Shown: positions 1-9,700 of the stretch, one piece after another | How the letters are laid out: every line of letters starts with the position of its first letter | How positions within the stretch are numbered: position 1 is the stretch's first letter | Assembly (NCBI GenBank): GCA_964058845.1 | Contig: CAXKVR010000666.1 | Coordinates: forward strand, 1 to 19,771 | DNA: 19,771 bases | Direction: 5' to 3' | Source: Carex sylvatica | Taxonomy: Eukaryota; Streptophyta; Magnoliopsida; Poales; Cyperaceae | Program-made: the position numbers and the translations under genes | The notes under the pieces: model-generated | Databases searched by the model: none | Told to the model about the DNA's origin: nothing | What the model saw: only the letters and a program-made list of their open reading frames with translations

Positions 1-54
1 GGTTTGGATCCGACTGAGAAGGCTCCGACAAGCTTGCCGAGCCATGGCAACTAG
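1..54 (+). CDS. Possible 3' end of an unrecognised gene (partial)
   Basis: Reading from base 1, 17 codons are open and end at TAG (52-54), giving G-L-D-P-T-E-K-A-P-T-S-L-P-S-H-G-N. The stretch is about half GC, unlike the AT-rich DNA further right, and what follows looks like a plant 3' UTR. That composition break is the main support. Frame 2 is also open, up to a TAA near base 103, so the frame is not certain. No family can be named from 17 residues, and the gene body lies left of the window. Confidence 0.3.
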   Translation, partial: GLDPTEKAPTSLPSHGN

Positions 55-205
55 AAGAAACTATCAGGAACTGGAATTGGGTTTTTGTTTCTGTTTTGGT
101 TAATGGGTCCAGTCTCTATGCACTGCAGATTCAAAACAGCTCTTCATATGGTTATTGTGCTGCATGAATCTAAAACTACTTTGTTAATATGATTGCCTGA
201 ACTAA
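55..205 (+). other. 3'-UTR-like stretch after the possible partial CDS
   Basis: This is moderate-GC, T-rich plus-strand sequence without an open frame of note. It includes TTGTTAATATGATTG (181-195), the sort of A/T-rich context in which plant poly(A) sites occur. No canonical AATAAA is present. The reading as a UTR depends on the partial CDS being real. Confidence 0.25.
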
Positions 206-325
206 TGGGCCATGGAGATAACAAGGCCGGATTATTTTTTAGTTCAGATCTGTAAGCCTACTGTTTTAACATATGGGCCCAAAAGTTCTTACAATTTTAT
301 AAATTGTGAATTTAGGAACTGGGCC
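206..325. promoter_or_regulatory. Cluster of three TGGGCC (site II-like) motifs
   Basis: TGGGCC occurs at 206-211, within the palindrome TGGGCCCA at 274-281, and at 320-325. TGGGCY 'site II' elements are bound by TCP factors and are enriched in promoters of plant housekeeping, ribosomal and cell-cycle genes. No gene start is recognisable on either side, so which transcript it would serve is unknown. It could be a leftover promoter. Confidence 0.3.
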
Positions 326-409
326 GGGCTGAAGGTCTTTGCTTTTTTACACATTATTCTTATTTTTACAAACAACAGGTCAACAGTAGAGTAGGAAAAA
401 TAGTACAGT

Positions 410-810
410 GGAGCCGACTCTGTCACGGAATATCATTATTATGACACGGAACAGCACGATATGTGTGTCAGTTATTTGTTATGACTCGTATGTTATGTGT
501 CGTAATCATTTGTGCGTTGTGACTATCTTTTAAAAATTTGACACGGCACAGCACCTTATGCGACGGCACGGTACGTAATTGCACGAGTCACATGTAATTA
601 GGACTATTAGATCTTGATCAAAGACGAATCTTAAATGAACTAATTTAAATTATGAAAAAAAAAATTAAACATAACCAGTTATGTTTAGACACAGTTTGAC
701 TATTTACGTGCCGTTCACTCTTTGAATTTAGTCACAGTACAGCCAAAACTAAAGTCATGAGTTACGATATGATAATCATGACACAGCGTGTTACGTTCTT
801 TCCACTTAGT
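410..810. repeat. Degenerate GACACG/CGTGTC-rich repeat, probably an old transposon remnant
   Basis: Variants of GACACGG, CGGCACGG, GTGTCG and CACAGCG recur on both strands through this stretch, giving it more CpG than the AT-rich DNA around it. One motif, CGGCACGGTAC (565-575), recurs near 19579-19589. Plant hAT-like MITEs made of repeated CGTGTCG motifs look like this, but I found no convincing inverted termini or target duplication. Superfamily is not assigned. Confidence 0.3.
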
Positions 811-1866
811 CAACAAGACAATTTGTATATATTTAATTTGAGAGAGTGAAGTTTTGAATTTTGAATTTTGACAATTTATCTACCACTTCATTATACAATC
901 TGTGACAGCAGCTCCCAGCAGTCCATTAAATATATAGTGATCATATAAAAAGTGATCACATATTTAAAATTTAATATGATTTATGCCTTGTCAATTTGTA
1001 GAAATTTGATAATCTTTTCTATAAAAAAATAGGTTCTTTAATTAAATATTCATATATACAATAAATGTTTACTATTTTTTTTTCATTTTGTATGCTTCAT
1101 ATATATAGAATAGATATAGTTTCGTAAATAATTAAAACTGGTAAAAAAAAAATATTTGTACATGAAACAAAGAAACAAGATAACATAACAAGTTAATATT
1201 AAATTATTAATTTATATTAAAAATTGGAAAACACTAAAATTTATAAAGTTATTTAAATAAGGATAAATTTACAACAATGGTTACGGACACAATTGGAAGA
1301 TCAAATGATGGTGCAATTTAATTTTTATATCAAGTAAAAAATGTTGATAATATTATCTAAAAAATATACAAAAATAGCTTTCCCTATGGAAAATAAATCT
1401 CTTGTTTCATGCATAAATTTTGGCATCTATCAGTCAATCAATTTAATTAACAATTAATTGGACTTGTTGACTGTTTGGTCAAATTTTGGAACAAATTTTT
1501 GACCCACGTGAGAGACAATCCATTCATTTCATAGCTTAGGTCTGATTTTTGTTATTTCAAAATTCAAAAAGCGTGTAAATTGTTACGTCAAAATTCATAA
1601 ACCGTGTATTTGACTTCTACTTTTCAAACCAAAAAGTAAACAACATGCTCAAAAAACAAACACAAAATAACAAAAAGGTGTTTTGTTTTAGTTATTAATT
1701 TTGTTTAGTATCATTTTTTTTCAATTGTTATATTTAAATTCAAGAAATTAAATGACCCACAAATTTGGATATAATATTAAAATGGGTTGTTTTGCTGGAA
1801 TTAGTTGGTCAAATAGAACCATCAAAGTATATTATGATTTGTTATATTTTAGGATTAAATTGCTGT
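811..1866. other. AT-rich intergenic DNA, no gene seen
   Basis: No coding signal was recognised. Two details stand out. A near-duplicate of about 27-31 bp lies in tandem at 1557-1587 and 1588-1614, both starting TCAAAATTCA and containing a CGTGTA core. A G-box CACGTG lies at 1505-1510. Neither can be tied to a gene. Confidence 0.6.
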
Positions 1867-1890
1867 AATATATATATATATATATATATA
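1867..1890. repeat. TA microsatellite, left of hairpin MITE
   Basis: An almost pure TA run directly abuts the left end of the inverted-repeat element. A related GT/TA run (2321-2346) lies just right of the other end. TA tracts are frequent targets for elements that duplicate TA on insertion, but the low complexity hides the true duplication length. Confidence 0.8.
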
Positions 1891-2315
1891 GAGGTTGGCT
1901 ACTATGCTTATATAAGCATATCCCCACATATGCTTATAACTCATTTTTGTGTTTTCAATGTCCAAATGGTCGATCTGAACCGTTAGATGTGATCTATATA
2001 TTGAAATGTACTTGGAGACCAAATTTTATATTTTTCTGATTTTTTTTACTATTTATTAAGCCACTTTGAAAATCGCTGATCCAACGGTGGCTTAACAAAA
2101 CAGTAAAATCAGAAGCCACCGTTGGATTAGAGATTTTCAAATTGGCTTAATAAATAGTAAAAAAATTCAGAAAAATGTAAAATTTGGTCTCCAAGCACAT
2201 TTTAATATAGAGATCACATCTACCGGTTCAGATCGACCATTTAGACATTGGAAACACAAAAATAAGTTATAAGCATATGTGGAGATATGCTTATATAAGC
2301 ATAGTAGCCAATTTC
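1891..2315. mobile_element. Long-armed foldback MITE (about 425 bp hairpin)
   Basis: The left arm (1891-2093) and the reverse complement of the right arm (2114-2315) match almost base for base. Both begin GAGGTTGGCTACTATGC or a close variant and end at CCAACGGTGGCTT next to a loop of about 20 nt (2094-2113). Each arm carries a perfect 18-nt palindrome near its outer end (1903-1920 and 2286-2303, centred on TTATATAA). TA or TATA flanks both ends, so a TA target duplication is plausible (Tc1/mariner-type or other), though the flanking microsatellite makes this unprovable. There is no transposase; it is non-autonomous. A transcript would fold into a ~200-bp near-perfect stem. The arms differ at a few percent of positions, so it is not brand new. 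Confidence 0.85.
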
Positions 2316-2346
2316 TATACGTGTGTGTGTATATATATATATATAT

Positions 2347-3003
2347 TTGTTTTGGACCAAATATCTGGCCAAAAATATTAAAAAATAAAAGGGGAGGATT
2401 AGATAATGAGAAAAATATCAAATGAGGCTAAATTTAGAGGCCCCACTTGCTCACATGTGTTGTTTCTCATCCAAAAATGAAACATGACCTAAGCACACAG
2501 AAAAACCAAAACCATCAATTCCTATTTGAGAAAGTGAACAAACAAAAAGGAATTTTGTTAAATTTAAATTAGTAAGTAATAACCTTTTCTTCCAAAACTA
2601 AAATAAAATAAGGAAAATATTCAGCAACAAGTTTTATTGTTAATATGGTTGCTACTAGTTATCTAATCCTTATTACAATCATATCCAAAAAAAAATTAAA
2701 TCAGCACAAAATAAATTTTAATATGTTCAAAGTAAATTTTAAATCAGGTAATTGTGAAATTTCAAACAGGACAAAAATAAAGTCAAAACATGTCTAAAGT
2801 GAATTTTTTAAACTAATGAAAGGTTGACCGTTGCACGCTCAATCCAAATTTTAATTCAACCAAAGCTAATAACTAATATTTTTTTTGAAAGGGAATTCTA
2901 AATAAGTCAAAGGTGAAAAGTAACATTTCCGAGAGAAAATTTAACTATGCAAAAATGAATCCTGACATGATCAAATTGAAATTATAAATTTTGGTTGTCA
3001 ATC
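2347..3003. other. AT-rich intergenic DNA, no gene seen
   Basis: No coding, RNA or transposon signature was recognised. The stretch holds scattered A-rich runs and no frame with codon structure. Confidence 0.6.
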
Positions 3004-3012
3004 GTTTTGGGA

Positions 3013-3345
3013 GAATTTTTTTTATAAACCATAATTAGAAAAAATATTTTTATGAAATCAACATGATTAATTTTTTTTTATACAAAAATTATTAGAACTG
3101 AAAAGTCATTTTGGTCCCATTTTTCTTTTATTTCGGTCCTATCCGTTTTTACAGATTTCGAGAAAAAAATACGTTAAAAAATTATAAATTTATATGAGAC
3201 CGAATTGTCATTTCAGTCCCACAAAAAAAAATTGAGACTGAAATAACATTTTAGTTCATATAATATTTGTAGAAAACAAAAAAATAATCACGTTGGTTTT
3301 GTAAAAAATTTTTTTTTTCTAATTATGGCTTATAAAAAAAAATTC
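3013..3345. mobile_element. Small non-autonomous Mutator-like element (333 bp), copy A
   Basis: The element starts GAATTTTTTTTATAAACC. Its right end is the inverse, reading ...GGCTTATAAAAAAAAATTC. The inverted match extends about 30 bp with good identity and more weakly beyond. It is bordered by a perfect 9-bp direct repeat, GTTTTGGGA, at 3004-3012 and 3346-3354. A 9-bp duplication is the hallmark of Mutator/MULE insertion. The ends are a diverged form of those of the elements at 4026 and 14365. Inside are three loosely related units with the pattern ACTGAAA-GTCATTT-GTCC near 3097, 3199 and 3233. No coding capacity is present. Confidence 0.88.
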
Positions 3346-3354
3346 GTTTTGGGA

Positions 3355-4016
3355 TCCATAGATGATAGATCTCAGCACAAATTGCGATGCGATGCAAACG
3401 GACGGATCTTACTCCGTTGTTCTCCAAATTAGAGAGTAGAACTCTGTTATTCAAACTCTGATCATTGATTTTTTTCATGCACAAAACTCAATAAATAATA
3501 GGATCCTGCTCTCCTATTTGTAGAGCAGCAGAGTTGATCTCCAAACAGACAGGCGGACAGCTAAAATCCAAAAATCTAAAGATAAAAAAATGCTAAGATC
3601 TATTAGCTTCCCGAGAGGATCCGATATCTTTTATAATCAGAATATATATACTACTACTGGTAAATTTTGATGACCTCACATTACAGTAAAAACACTACTT
3701 TAGGAGAAAATCAGAATGGTCTTTTTATAATTAATTAAATCAACTAATTTATATAGAGTAGAATTAGGATTTTTTTAAGCTCATCATTTTTTTTTTTTTG
3801 AACTATAGAATATTCTCAAGAATTGAATATCCATCTCATTTCACTGTACTAAGTTACAGTTTAATTTGATAGCCGTATCAAATCGTTACAATTAATGCTT
3901 GGTTTTAAATAGAAGGAAGAAATCTTGGAAAAGTAGGATTTTATAATTCAATAAATAAATGAAAACTTATTTAATTTTTTTTGCTATTCTTTTTTTTTTC
4001 TTAAAAAAATAAGATG
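3355..4016. other. Intergenic DNA between two Mutator-like elements
   Basis: No gene was recognised. The first 200 bases are less AT-rich than the rest. They contain a small potential hairpin with CTGCTCT/AGAGCAG arms near 3508-3530. The remainder is A/T-rich with T tracts. Confidence 0.55.
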
Positions 4017-4025
4017 CTCAACCTA

Positions 4026-4240
4026 GAATTTTTTTCACAAACCATAATTAATAAATAAAAAATTAGGAAACCAATACGATTGCTCTTTTTTTTTCAAAAA
4101 CCATAAAGACCGGACGGTCCGTCCGGTCTCCAGTTTTTTTTTTTTTTTGTTTTTGGTTTTTTTCATTTTTTTTCACGAAACCGCCACAGAAGATCGGGGA
4201 ATTTTTTTTTTTTTTTTCAGACCGAACCGTCCGGTCTCCA

Positions 4241-4274
<34 letters not shown>

Positions 4275-5189
4275 TTTTTTTAAAATTTTTTCACGAAACC
4301 GCCAGAAGATCGGAGAAATTTTTCAATTTTACAATCAATTGTCGAACTGTTGCCACTGTATTTTGGAAACTGGTTTAATGGTAAAACAGCATCAGCAAAC
4401 TGTTGCCATTGTATTTTTTTTTTTTTCTGAAAATGCATACTTATCTTAACATACTATTCTTCTTTTTTTAAACAATATATTTTCTGATGCAATGTATAGC
4501 TATTATTTATTTTTACCTGGCATAAATTTTTGATCTTTTGTGGCTTTTCGGTCTTGAAAGTTCTTCACGAGCAATTCTCAGTCCTTCTTGATCACATTTA
4601 CTTGTTCATCTTTGTTATCTTGCCATTATAATATACCTGTTTAAGGTGAGTCATATTGTAATTGGTCAATTTTGATTTGTTTTTATTTAACTATATAAGA
4701 AACATCCCTTGTTTCAATTGATAAACTATCCTTAATAATAAATTTGATAAATTTGATGGAACTGGTAACAATGGGCACCATAAATTTTAAGTACAAAAAT
4801 GAGCTTGTATTTTGGAGACAAGAGTTGGTTAGGAAAACAAAAATTATTTACGATTGATTGTAAAATTGAAAAATTTCTCCGATCTTCTGGCAGTTTCGTG
4901 AAAAAAAAAAAAAAAAAAAAGAAAAAAATTGGAGACCGGACAGACCGTCCGGTCTGAAAAAAAAAAAAAAAAAATTCTCCGATCTTCTGTGGTGGTTTCG
5001 TGAAAAACAAAAAAAAAGAAAAAAAAAGAAAAAAAAAAACTGGAGACCGGACGGTCCGTCCAGTCCGGAGAAAAATAAAATTGAAGACCGGACGGACCGT
5101 CCGGTCTTTATGGTTTTAAAAAAAAAAAAAAGCAATCCTATTGGTTTCCTAATTTTTCATTTATTAATTATGGTTTGTGAAAAAAATTC
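4026..5189. mobile_element. Non-autonomous Mutator-like element (1164 bp), copy B
   Basis: The left end GAATTTTTTTCACAAACC is mirrored exactly at the right end (5172-5189). The flanks carry a perfect 9-bp direct repeat, CTCAACCTA, at 4017-4025 and 5190-5198. The inverted arms run roughly 310-340 bp (4026-4340 and 4850-5189). Each arm holds poly(T) or poly(A) runs, a conserved CACGAAACCGCCACAGAAG-type segment, and copies of a GC-rich palindrome GACCGGACGG-(A/T)-CCGTCCGGTC (4107-4129, a shortened copy at 4219-4237, then 4933-4955, 5044-5066 and 5085-5107). The core (about 4346-4849) is unique in the window and contains a small duplication around AACTGTTGCCACTGTATTTT. Poly-Phe open frames here come from the T tracts and are not genes. 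No transposase is visible. Confidence 0.92.
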
Positions 5190-5198
5190 CTCAACCTA

Positions 5199-6714
5199 CA
5201 TATAGTGTCCATGATGTTGCTTTAATGAGAAAAAAAATTCATGAAAAGGAGTTCAACTATTTTATTTGTTAATTATGAAAGATTAATAGGAGGCTAATTC
5301 AAAAGTCAGAGGTTATAAAATTTTAATGTTATAATCTATTCTCAAATCGTTTTCAGTATTACAATATTTTGTGGAAATCATCACATCATGGCAAGCTATT
5401 TGCTCATAAATCCTTCACTTGAATTGAAATAATAGAGATGATAACATTAAAAGTATGTATGGATTCAAATAGGCAAGTGCAAAATAATATTGGTTGAGAG
5501 TACTTTTTTTTTTTAATTTTAACTATGGTTGGTAATTTGCAATTTTAAGATTCACATTCATGAAATTATAAATTACAGATCATTTGCTAATTTGACTTTA
5601 TAAAAAAGGTTTCTAATTAACAAGTGGTCAACATTTTTATAATTGAATTTGTAATTGCTACATCATAATTTACAAGTCTTTCGTATGCAATAACATGATT
5701 TTTTTTAAATAAAACCAATTTTAATTATTTTAAGAAAACAAGCAAATTGGTTTTTATAAAAAGCAGAATCGGTGGAGGGAGAATTTAAATTTTGTTCTGA
5801 GGAATCAACGTTGGTCATTTCTAATTATTCCTCCTTATTTTTTTTATAAAAATAAAATCATGGTGCTTGTTATGTTAAAATAATTAATATTGATTCTAAA
5901 TTAAAAAAAAAAAAAGAAATCCAATAACACTATACATTTTGGTGGTTTTGGATATAAATTATAAGTGATGGTCATTATCAAGTATAATTTCCCTAAAATT
6001 GTGTTTTACACGTGAAAAATATAATTGATACATCATGAATCATGATATCATAACAGTGAATATAATATCAATGTGACAATTAATAGTTGTTGGCACAACA
6101 AAAATGGAGAGCTGCAAATCTTATAAATTTGACCTAATTATGTCTTATGTGGGGTAAAAGCATAGTCTTTCTCTTTTGCCAAAAGCTGCTTTTACCATAC
6201 AAAAAGGCAAATAAACTATGCTGTTCAAGATCTATATTTTCTTCTTTTCACATGCATTGCTTCAACCTTTCAAAAAGTTGTCCTTTTTTTGGATAAATTT
6301 AGATGATTTAGAGATTGATATGTAATCACAGAAAATAAACCAATGATCAATGTACCATATTCAAAATAAAAATTAAAAGCTAGCTGTACATGACCACAAA
6401 TCAACCAAAGAATCAACCTTTTTTTTTTTTAAGTCCTTGGATCCAACCAAAAAATTAAACAACCATACTCTTTTTTTTTTTTTTTTTTATCAAGTTTTTT
6501 TTTTATTATTTATTTTTTAAAGTGGGTTGTTGTCCTTGAAAAGGGGGTTAGATTTATAAGTTGAGCAGATGACAACTATTTGGGAATTTCATATTTGCAA
6601 CCACAAAATATGAACAAACATCCTCCATTTAAAATTTGGGCTTATTGATGGAGACATGCATGAACTAAGACAGGAATCTTATTCATACATAATAGCGAAA
6701 TTTTGTTTTCTACA
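5199..6714. other. AT-rich intergenic DNA, no gene seen
   Basis: No coding or RNA gene signature was recognised. Long T tracts occur at 6419-6432, 6471-6488 and 6495-6505. A 19-nt string at 5231-5249 repeats the right boundary plus target duplication of the element ending at 15733 (see findings). Confidence 0.6.
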
Positions 6715-6722
6715 ACTAAAAA

Positions 6723-7202
6723 GTAGGGGTGTTCAAATGGTTCGGTCTGTGCAGTTTTTAATCGAATTGAAAAATTTTGGTTTAAATATATCGGTTATTT
6801 CGGTTTAAATGTATTGGTTCAGTTGAAATTTTGAATAATTTCGATTTAAATAGATTGGTCCGGTTTATATCAAAACTGATTAAACCGAACTTATCAGTTT
6901 ATATTAGTTTGATTCTAATTTTATTAGTGTTATAATAATTTCATTAAACCAAACCAGACCGAACTAAATCGAACTTTAATTATTGTGTATGACAGTGTAT
7001 TATTTTCATTAATAATGGTACCAATAGGTTTACTTTGATTTAAACTGAATAAACTGAAATTTACTTTGGTTTGTTCTGTTCAGTTCTTAATCAGTTCATA
7101 AGTTTAATCGGTTCGCTTCGGTTCTATTTTCGAAAACCGAAGAAAAATTTAGTTTGATCATTTTACTTCGGTTTGAATCAAACCGACCATTTGAACACAC
7201 CA
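6723..7202. mobile_element. hAT-like MITE (about 480 bp) of the TAGGGGTGTTCAAATGG type
   Basis: The left end reads GTAGGGGTGTTCAAATGG. The right end, read in reverse, is (T)GGTGTGTTCAAATGGTCGG, so the terminal inverted repeat is imperfect but clear. ACTAAAAA flanks it at 6715-6722 and 7203-7210, a perfect 8-bp duplication as expected for hAT elements. The identity extends two bases further left, so the exact right edge is uncertain by a base or two. The interior is a patchwork of CGGTTTAAAT, AAACCGAA and AACCAAACC motifs in both orientations, with no coding capacity. This AAACCG-rich style is common in plant hAT MITEs. Confidence 0.82.
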
Positions 7203-7210
7203 ACTAAAAA

Positions 7211-8051
7211 TAATATAAGATATAATTTGAATATCGTTTAGTCTTTCATCAAACATATTAAAAAAATTACAATTGAATTTCAACAATTATTAATTATCTA
7301 GATGATTGATAACACATCTATAATTTCAATTTTTAATTAAATAATATGTTCAAGATATAAAATAAATCAATATAGTTTGAAAGATGTAGCATTGAATTAT
7401 CTAATAAATAATACTCGTCAAAGAATGTTTCAATTTGCACATGGTTGGGGCAAATTGACCTTTTAATTTTTATTGATTTATACCAATTGTAGAATACCGA
7501 CTAATTACTTTACAATTGATCCAATAATTACAACTAAAAGTTACTGCTTATTTCCAAATTTGGTAAAGTTGAATTTTCAAGTTAACAAATTTGACCACAA
7601 GTCAAAACATCATGATATCCCTGTTGTAGAGTTATTATACCATTATACACAAATACTGTTTCGAATATGTTATATGATTATATCACTGTACTAGTTTATC
7701 AAATTCAAATTTGGGTAAAATGGTGAAATTCAATTATTTGAATGTCAACAGCAAATTCAAATAATTGCCTTTCAGTTTCACCGAATTTGTAGCCAACCCA
7801 ATAATGCTGTTATTTTTGTGCACAGACACCAAACTTCTCATAAAAATATTAACAAATTGAAAGCTTAAAGCATTAATTGATGAACAAAAATTAGAAAATT
7901 TATCAAAAGCAACTAAGAAAATTATCAGAAAAAATCCACACAAAAAGCACAAAAATTTAAACTAATAAGAACATTGCAAGGAATAATAATTTGATTATTC
8001 ACATCTTGCAATTGAAAGATTTGCTTTCATTTCCAATTCATTACATTACAT
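7211..8051. other. AT-rich DNA downstream of the DUF868 gene
   Basis: No gene was recognised. A short hairpin lies at 7722-7782: GGTGAAA pairs with TTTCACC at the outside, and CAATTATTTGAAT (7731-7743) pairs perfectly with ATTCAAATAATTG (7755-7767). The open frame covering 7734-7952 on the minus strand begins at TTG and looks like chance AT-rich sequence. Confidence 0.55.
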
Positions 8052-8057
8052 TTTATT
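8052..8057 (-). terminator. Candidate poly(A) signal AATAAA of the DUF868 gene
   Basis: On the minus strand AATAAA lies about 150 nt downstream of the TAG stop at 8210-8212, within A/T-rich sequence suitable for a plant cleavage site. It is the canonical hexamer, but plant signals are loose, so another site could be used. Confidence 0.4.
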
Positions 8058-8209
8058 TTACGGACAAAAATATATATAGTTATATCCACATTACATATAA
8101 AAAACCAAAATGCAATTGAACTCACTCAAAATTAACAAAAAAATAAACAAAAATTTGAAAAAAATAAATCTATTTCTCACCTTAAAAAGAAAAAAAAATG
8201 GCTATTTTT

Positions 8210-9292
8210 CTATCTCTTACAAGCATAAACCAAGAGAGAGAAACCCTCGGTGCGCCGCAACTCGACCTCCTCTGCACTCGACCAATCCATTATGGTCGAC
8301 CCGCTACCGGATGATCCGTTAGAGGAGGTCGAAGAAGAACCTGAACCCGTTTTCCTCAGGCTCCCCTTTCTCCCCTTTCTTCTCCCCTTGCTACAACCAT
8401 TCTCACTCCAATTGCTCCAATTGGCACCCAAATTACCAAATTGCCCCCCTATCAATCTCCCCAAGCTCACCTTTTCCTCCTCAAAGCCCCAATCTTTCTC
8501 AAATTTGAACACGAAAACCGCATCAGCATCCAATTCGCCCAACCCGTTAGCCGGTTCTCGGGTCGGGAAGATCCAATTGTGCAAATCCCATGATAATTGA
8601 ACCTTATCTCCATGATTTCCTCCTTCAATTGTAACTTTCTCACTGCCTCTAAATTTCCATTTTAATCTTTTTACTTGAAGAATCCTCTTTCCATCAATTC
8701 CAACCCAGAAACCGAGTTCACCCCTCTCCTTTCCGACCAATCGAATGGAGATGTCCATTTCTCTCCCCCAAACCCTCACTTTGGTCTTGTAGCTCTCCCC
8801 CATTTCCACATGCTCTCTTCGAGATATCAAAATCGAAGGTTTCAACCCGCTAATGCAAATGGGTTTCTGAGATTTTGAAGCTCTATAAGCTTCATCAACC
8901 AAATCTCCAGCTACAAGCGCCAATTCACCATTAACGGATACTGATACAAAGAACCCAGAAACGGGTTCGGGTCCCAACCCGAAACGAGCACGGGTGAGGT
9001 CCCACGACACATGAGCATGATGGGTTGGTTTCAATTGGATCCGTTTTGACCCACGTCGCTTCCAAAGGAGCCACGGTCGGATACGAAAGGAGAGAACTTT
9101 CTCTTTCTCCTCTTCTAAGTCGTTAATGGAGGAGAGGCGGAGGATGAAGCGCAGAGAGAGGCCGAGAAGAGAGCGAGACCAGGACAGCGCTGCGGGGCCC
9201 AGACGAGTGTCGTACACCGACGTCGTTAAACTTGGTCCACCGGTGGTTGTCGGTGCGCCGACGTTGGAACTTTCTGATGTTGGGTCTGGCAT
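8210..9292 (-). CDS. DUF868 family protein (plant-specific, function unknown), 360 aa, intronless
   Basis: The family (Pfam DUF868) is restricted to plants, and its biochemical role is not established. Motifs recognised in order are SVYDTRLG...LSWSRSLLG (residues 25-43), LLWKRRGSKRI (75-85), VSWDLTRARFGLGPEPVSGF (94-113), SRREHV (157-162), DISI (180-183), FWVGIDGKRILQVKRLKWKF (195-214), LSWDLHNWIF (233-242) and AVFVFKF (258-264). A basic and Ser/Gly-rich linker follows (about 300-332), then the typical family C-terminus MDWSSAEEVELRRTEGFSLLVYACKR, given here only by position (334-360). The length fits the family. There is no signal peptide or membrane segment. The ATG at 9290-9292 is supported by an in-frame stop just upstream (9305-9307), a purine at -3, and the conserved domain starting at about residue 25. 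GC content is clearly higher than in the flanks. Several members of this family are single-exon. The protein appears complete and intact. Family assignment is confident; no paralogue is named. Confidence 0.93.
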   Translation of the reverse strand: MPDPTSESSNVGAPTTTGGPSLTTSVYDTRLGPAALSWSRSLLGLSLRFILRLSSINDLEEEKEKVLSFRIRPWLLWKRRGSKRIQLKPTHHAHVSWDLTRARFGLGPEPVSGFFVSVSVNGELALVAGDLVDEAYRASKSQKPICISGLKPSILISRREHVEMGESYKTKVRVWGREMDISIRLVGKERGELGFWVGIDGKRILQVKRLKWKFRGSEKVTIEGGNHGDKVQLSWDLHNWIFPTREPANGLGELDADAVFVFKFEKDWGFEEEKVSLGRLIGGQFGNLGANWSNWSENGCSKGRRKGRKGSLRKTGSGSSSTSSNGSSGSGSTIMDWSSAEEVELRRTEGFSLLVYACKR

Positions 9293-9297
9293 GGCAT
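9226..9297 (-). promoter_or_regulatory. Out-of-frame 23-codon ORF overlapping the DUF868 start
   Basis: On the minus strand the first AUG of the leader lies five bases upstream of the main AUG, in the arrangement ATGCCATGCC. It opens a different frame that ends at TAA (9226-9228) after 23 codons. Its -3 base is C, a weak context, while the main AUG has G at -3. Ribosomes could skip the first AUG by leaky scanning. No other AUG occurs on the minus strand between 9298 and about 9540. Whether this tunes translation is inference. Confidence 0.45.
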
Positions 9298-9700
9298 CAG
9301 CTATTCAGCTTGCGTTTGTCAGAGAAAGCTTGGATCTTGCTTTGCTTTCGAGAGAAATTGGAGTGGCAAAAGGAAGTGCGCGAGAGAGAGAGAGAGAGAG
9401 CTTGGTTTGAAGAAGAGGAGAAGAGAAGGTGTAGTTTCTGTGAAGGTCGCGAAAGGATGAGTTCGGTTCTCCTAAAGTATCCCAATTTTTGTGTATAGAG
9501 CTGAACTGTCAGATTAAAGGATCCTGAGCTCGAATTCAAATCGGACGGTCTTGATGTAAACTATAAAAATTGGTTACTTTAGGGAACTTAACCTAAAGAG
9601 GAGACGAGAAGGTAGATTTGTTGAATAATATTTTAGTACACCAGGTGTATTAAGTGGACCTACTCGATTATTGAAAGCGGAACGTGGGGTCCAGTAATCA
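9293..9700 (-). promoter_or_regulatory. Leader and probable proximal promoter of the DUF868 gene
   Basis: The first ~150 bases upstream of the start are pyrimidine-rich on the coding strand, include a CT microsatellite, and are GC-richer than distal DNA, as plant 5' UTRs often are. No clear TATA box on the minus strand was found, so the gene may be TATA-less. A 13-nt palindrome TACACC-A-GGTGTA lies at 9637-9649 and could be a factor site. The transcription start cannot be placed from sequence alone. Confidence 0.4.
9382..9400. repeat. GA/CT microsatellite in the DUF868 leader
   Basis: This is a (GA)9-10 run on the plus strand, read as CT repeats in the minus-strand leader about 90 nt before the AUG. 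CT runs in 5' UTRs are common in dicot genes and are often length-polymorphic. Confidence 0.85.

Noticed and set aside
1765..2421. Similar-looking open frames on opposite strands
   Set aside because: Their resemblance is due to the two arms of the foldback element; neither is a gene.
4147..5135. Poly-phenylalanine open frames on both strands, also at 14415-14705
   Set aside because: They are created by T/A homopolymers inside the Mutator-like arms and have no protein-like composition.
7734..7952. Hydrophobic minus-strand open frame that could be a small membrane protein
   Set aside because: It starts at TTG, composition is that of AT-rich noncoding DNA, and it overlaps a small hairpin.
8250..9498. 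Plus-strand open frames antisense to DUF868
   Set aside because: They are shadows of the GC-richer minus-strand gene with no recognisable protein features.
9297..9539. Open minus-strand frame of 80 codons in the DUF868 leader, considered as an upstream ORF
   Set aside because: It begins at TTG and contains no ATG; the only AUG in the leader is the one at 9295-9297 in another frame.
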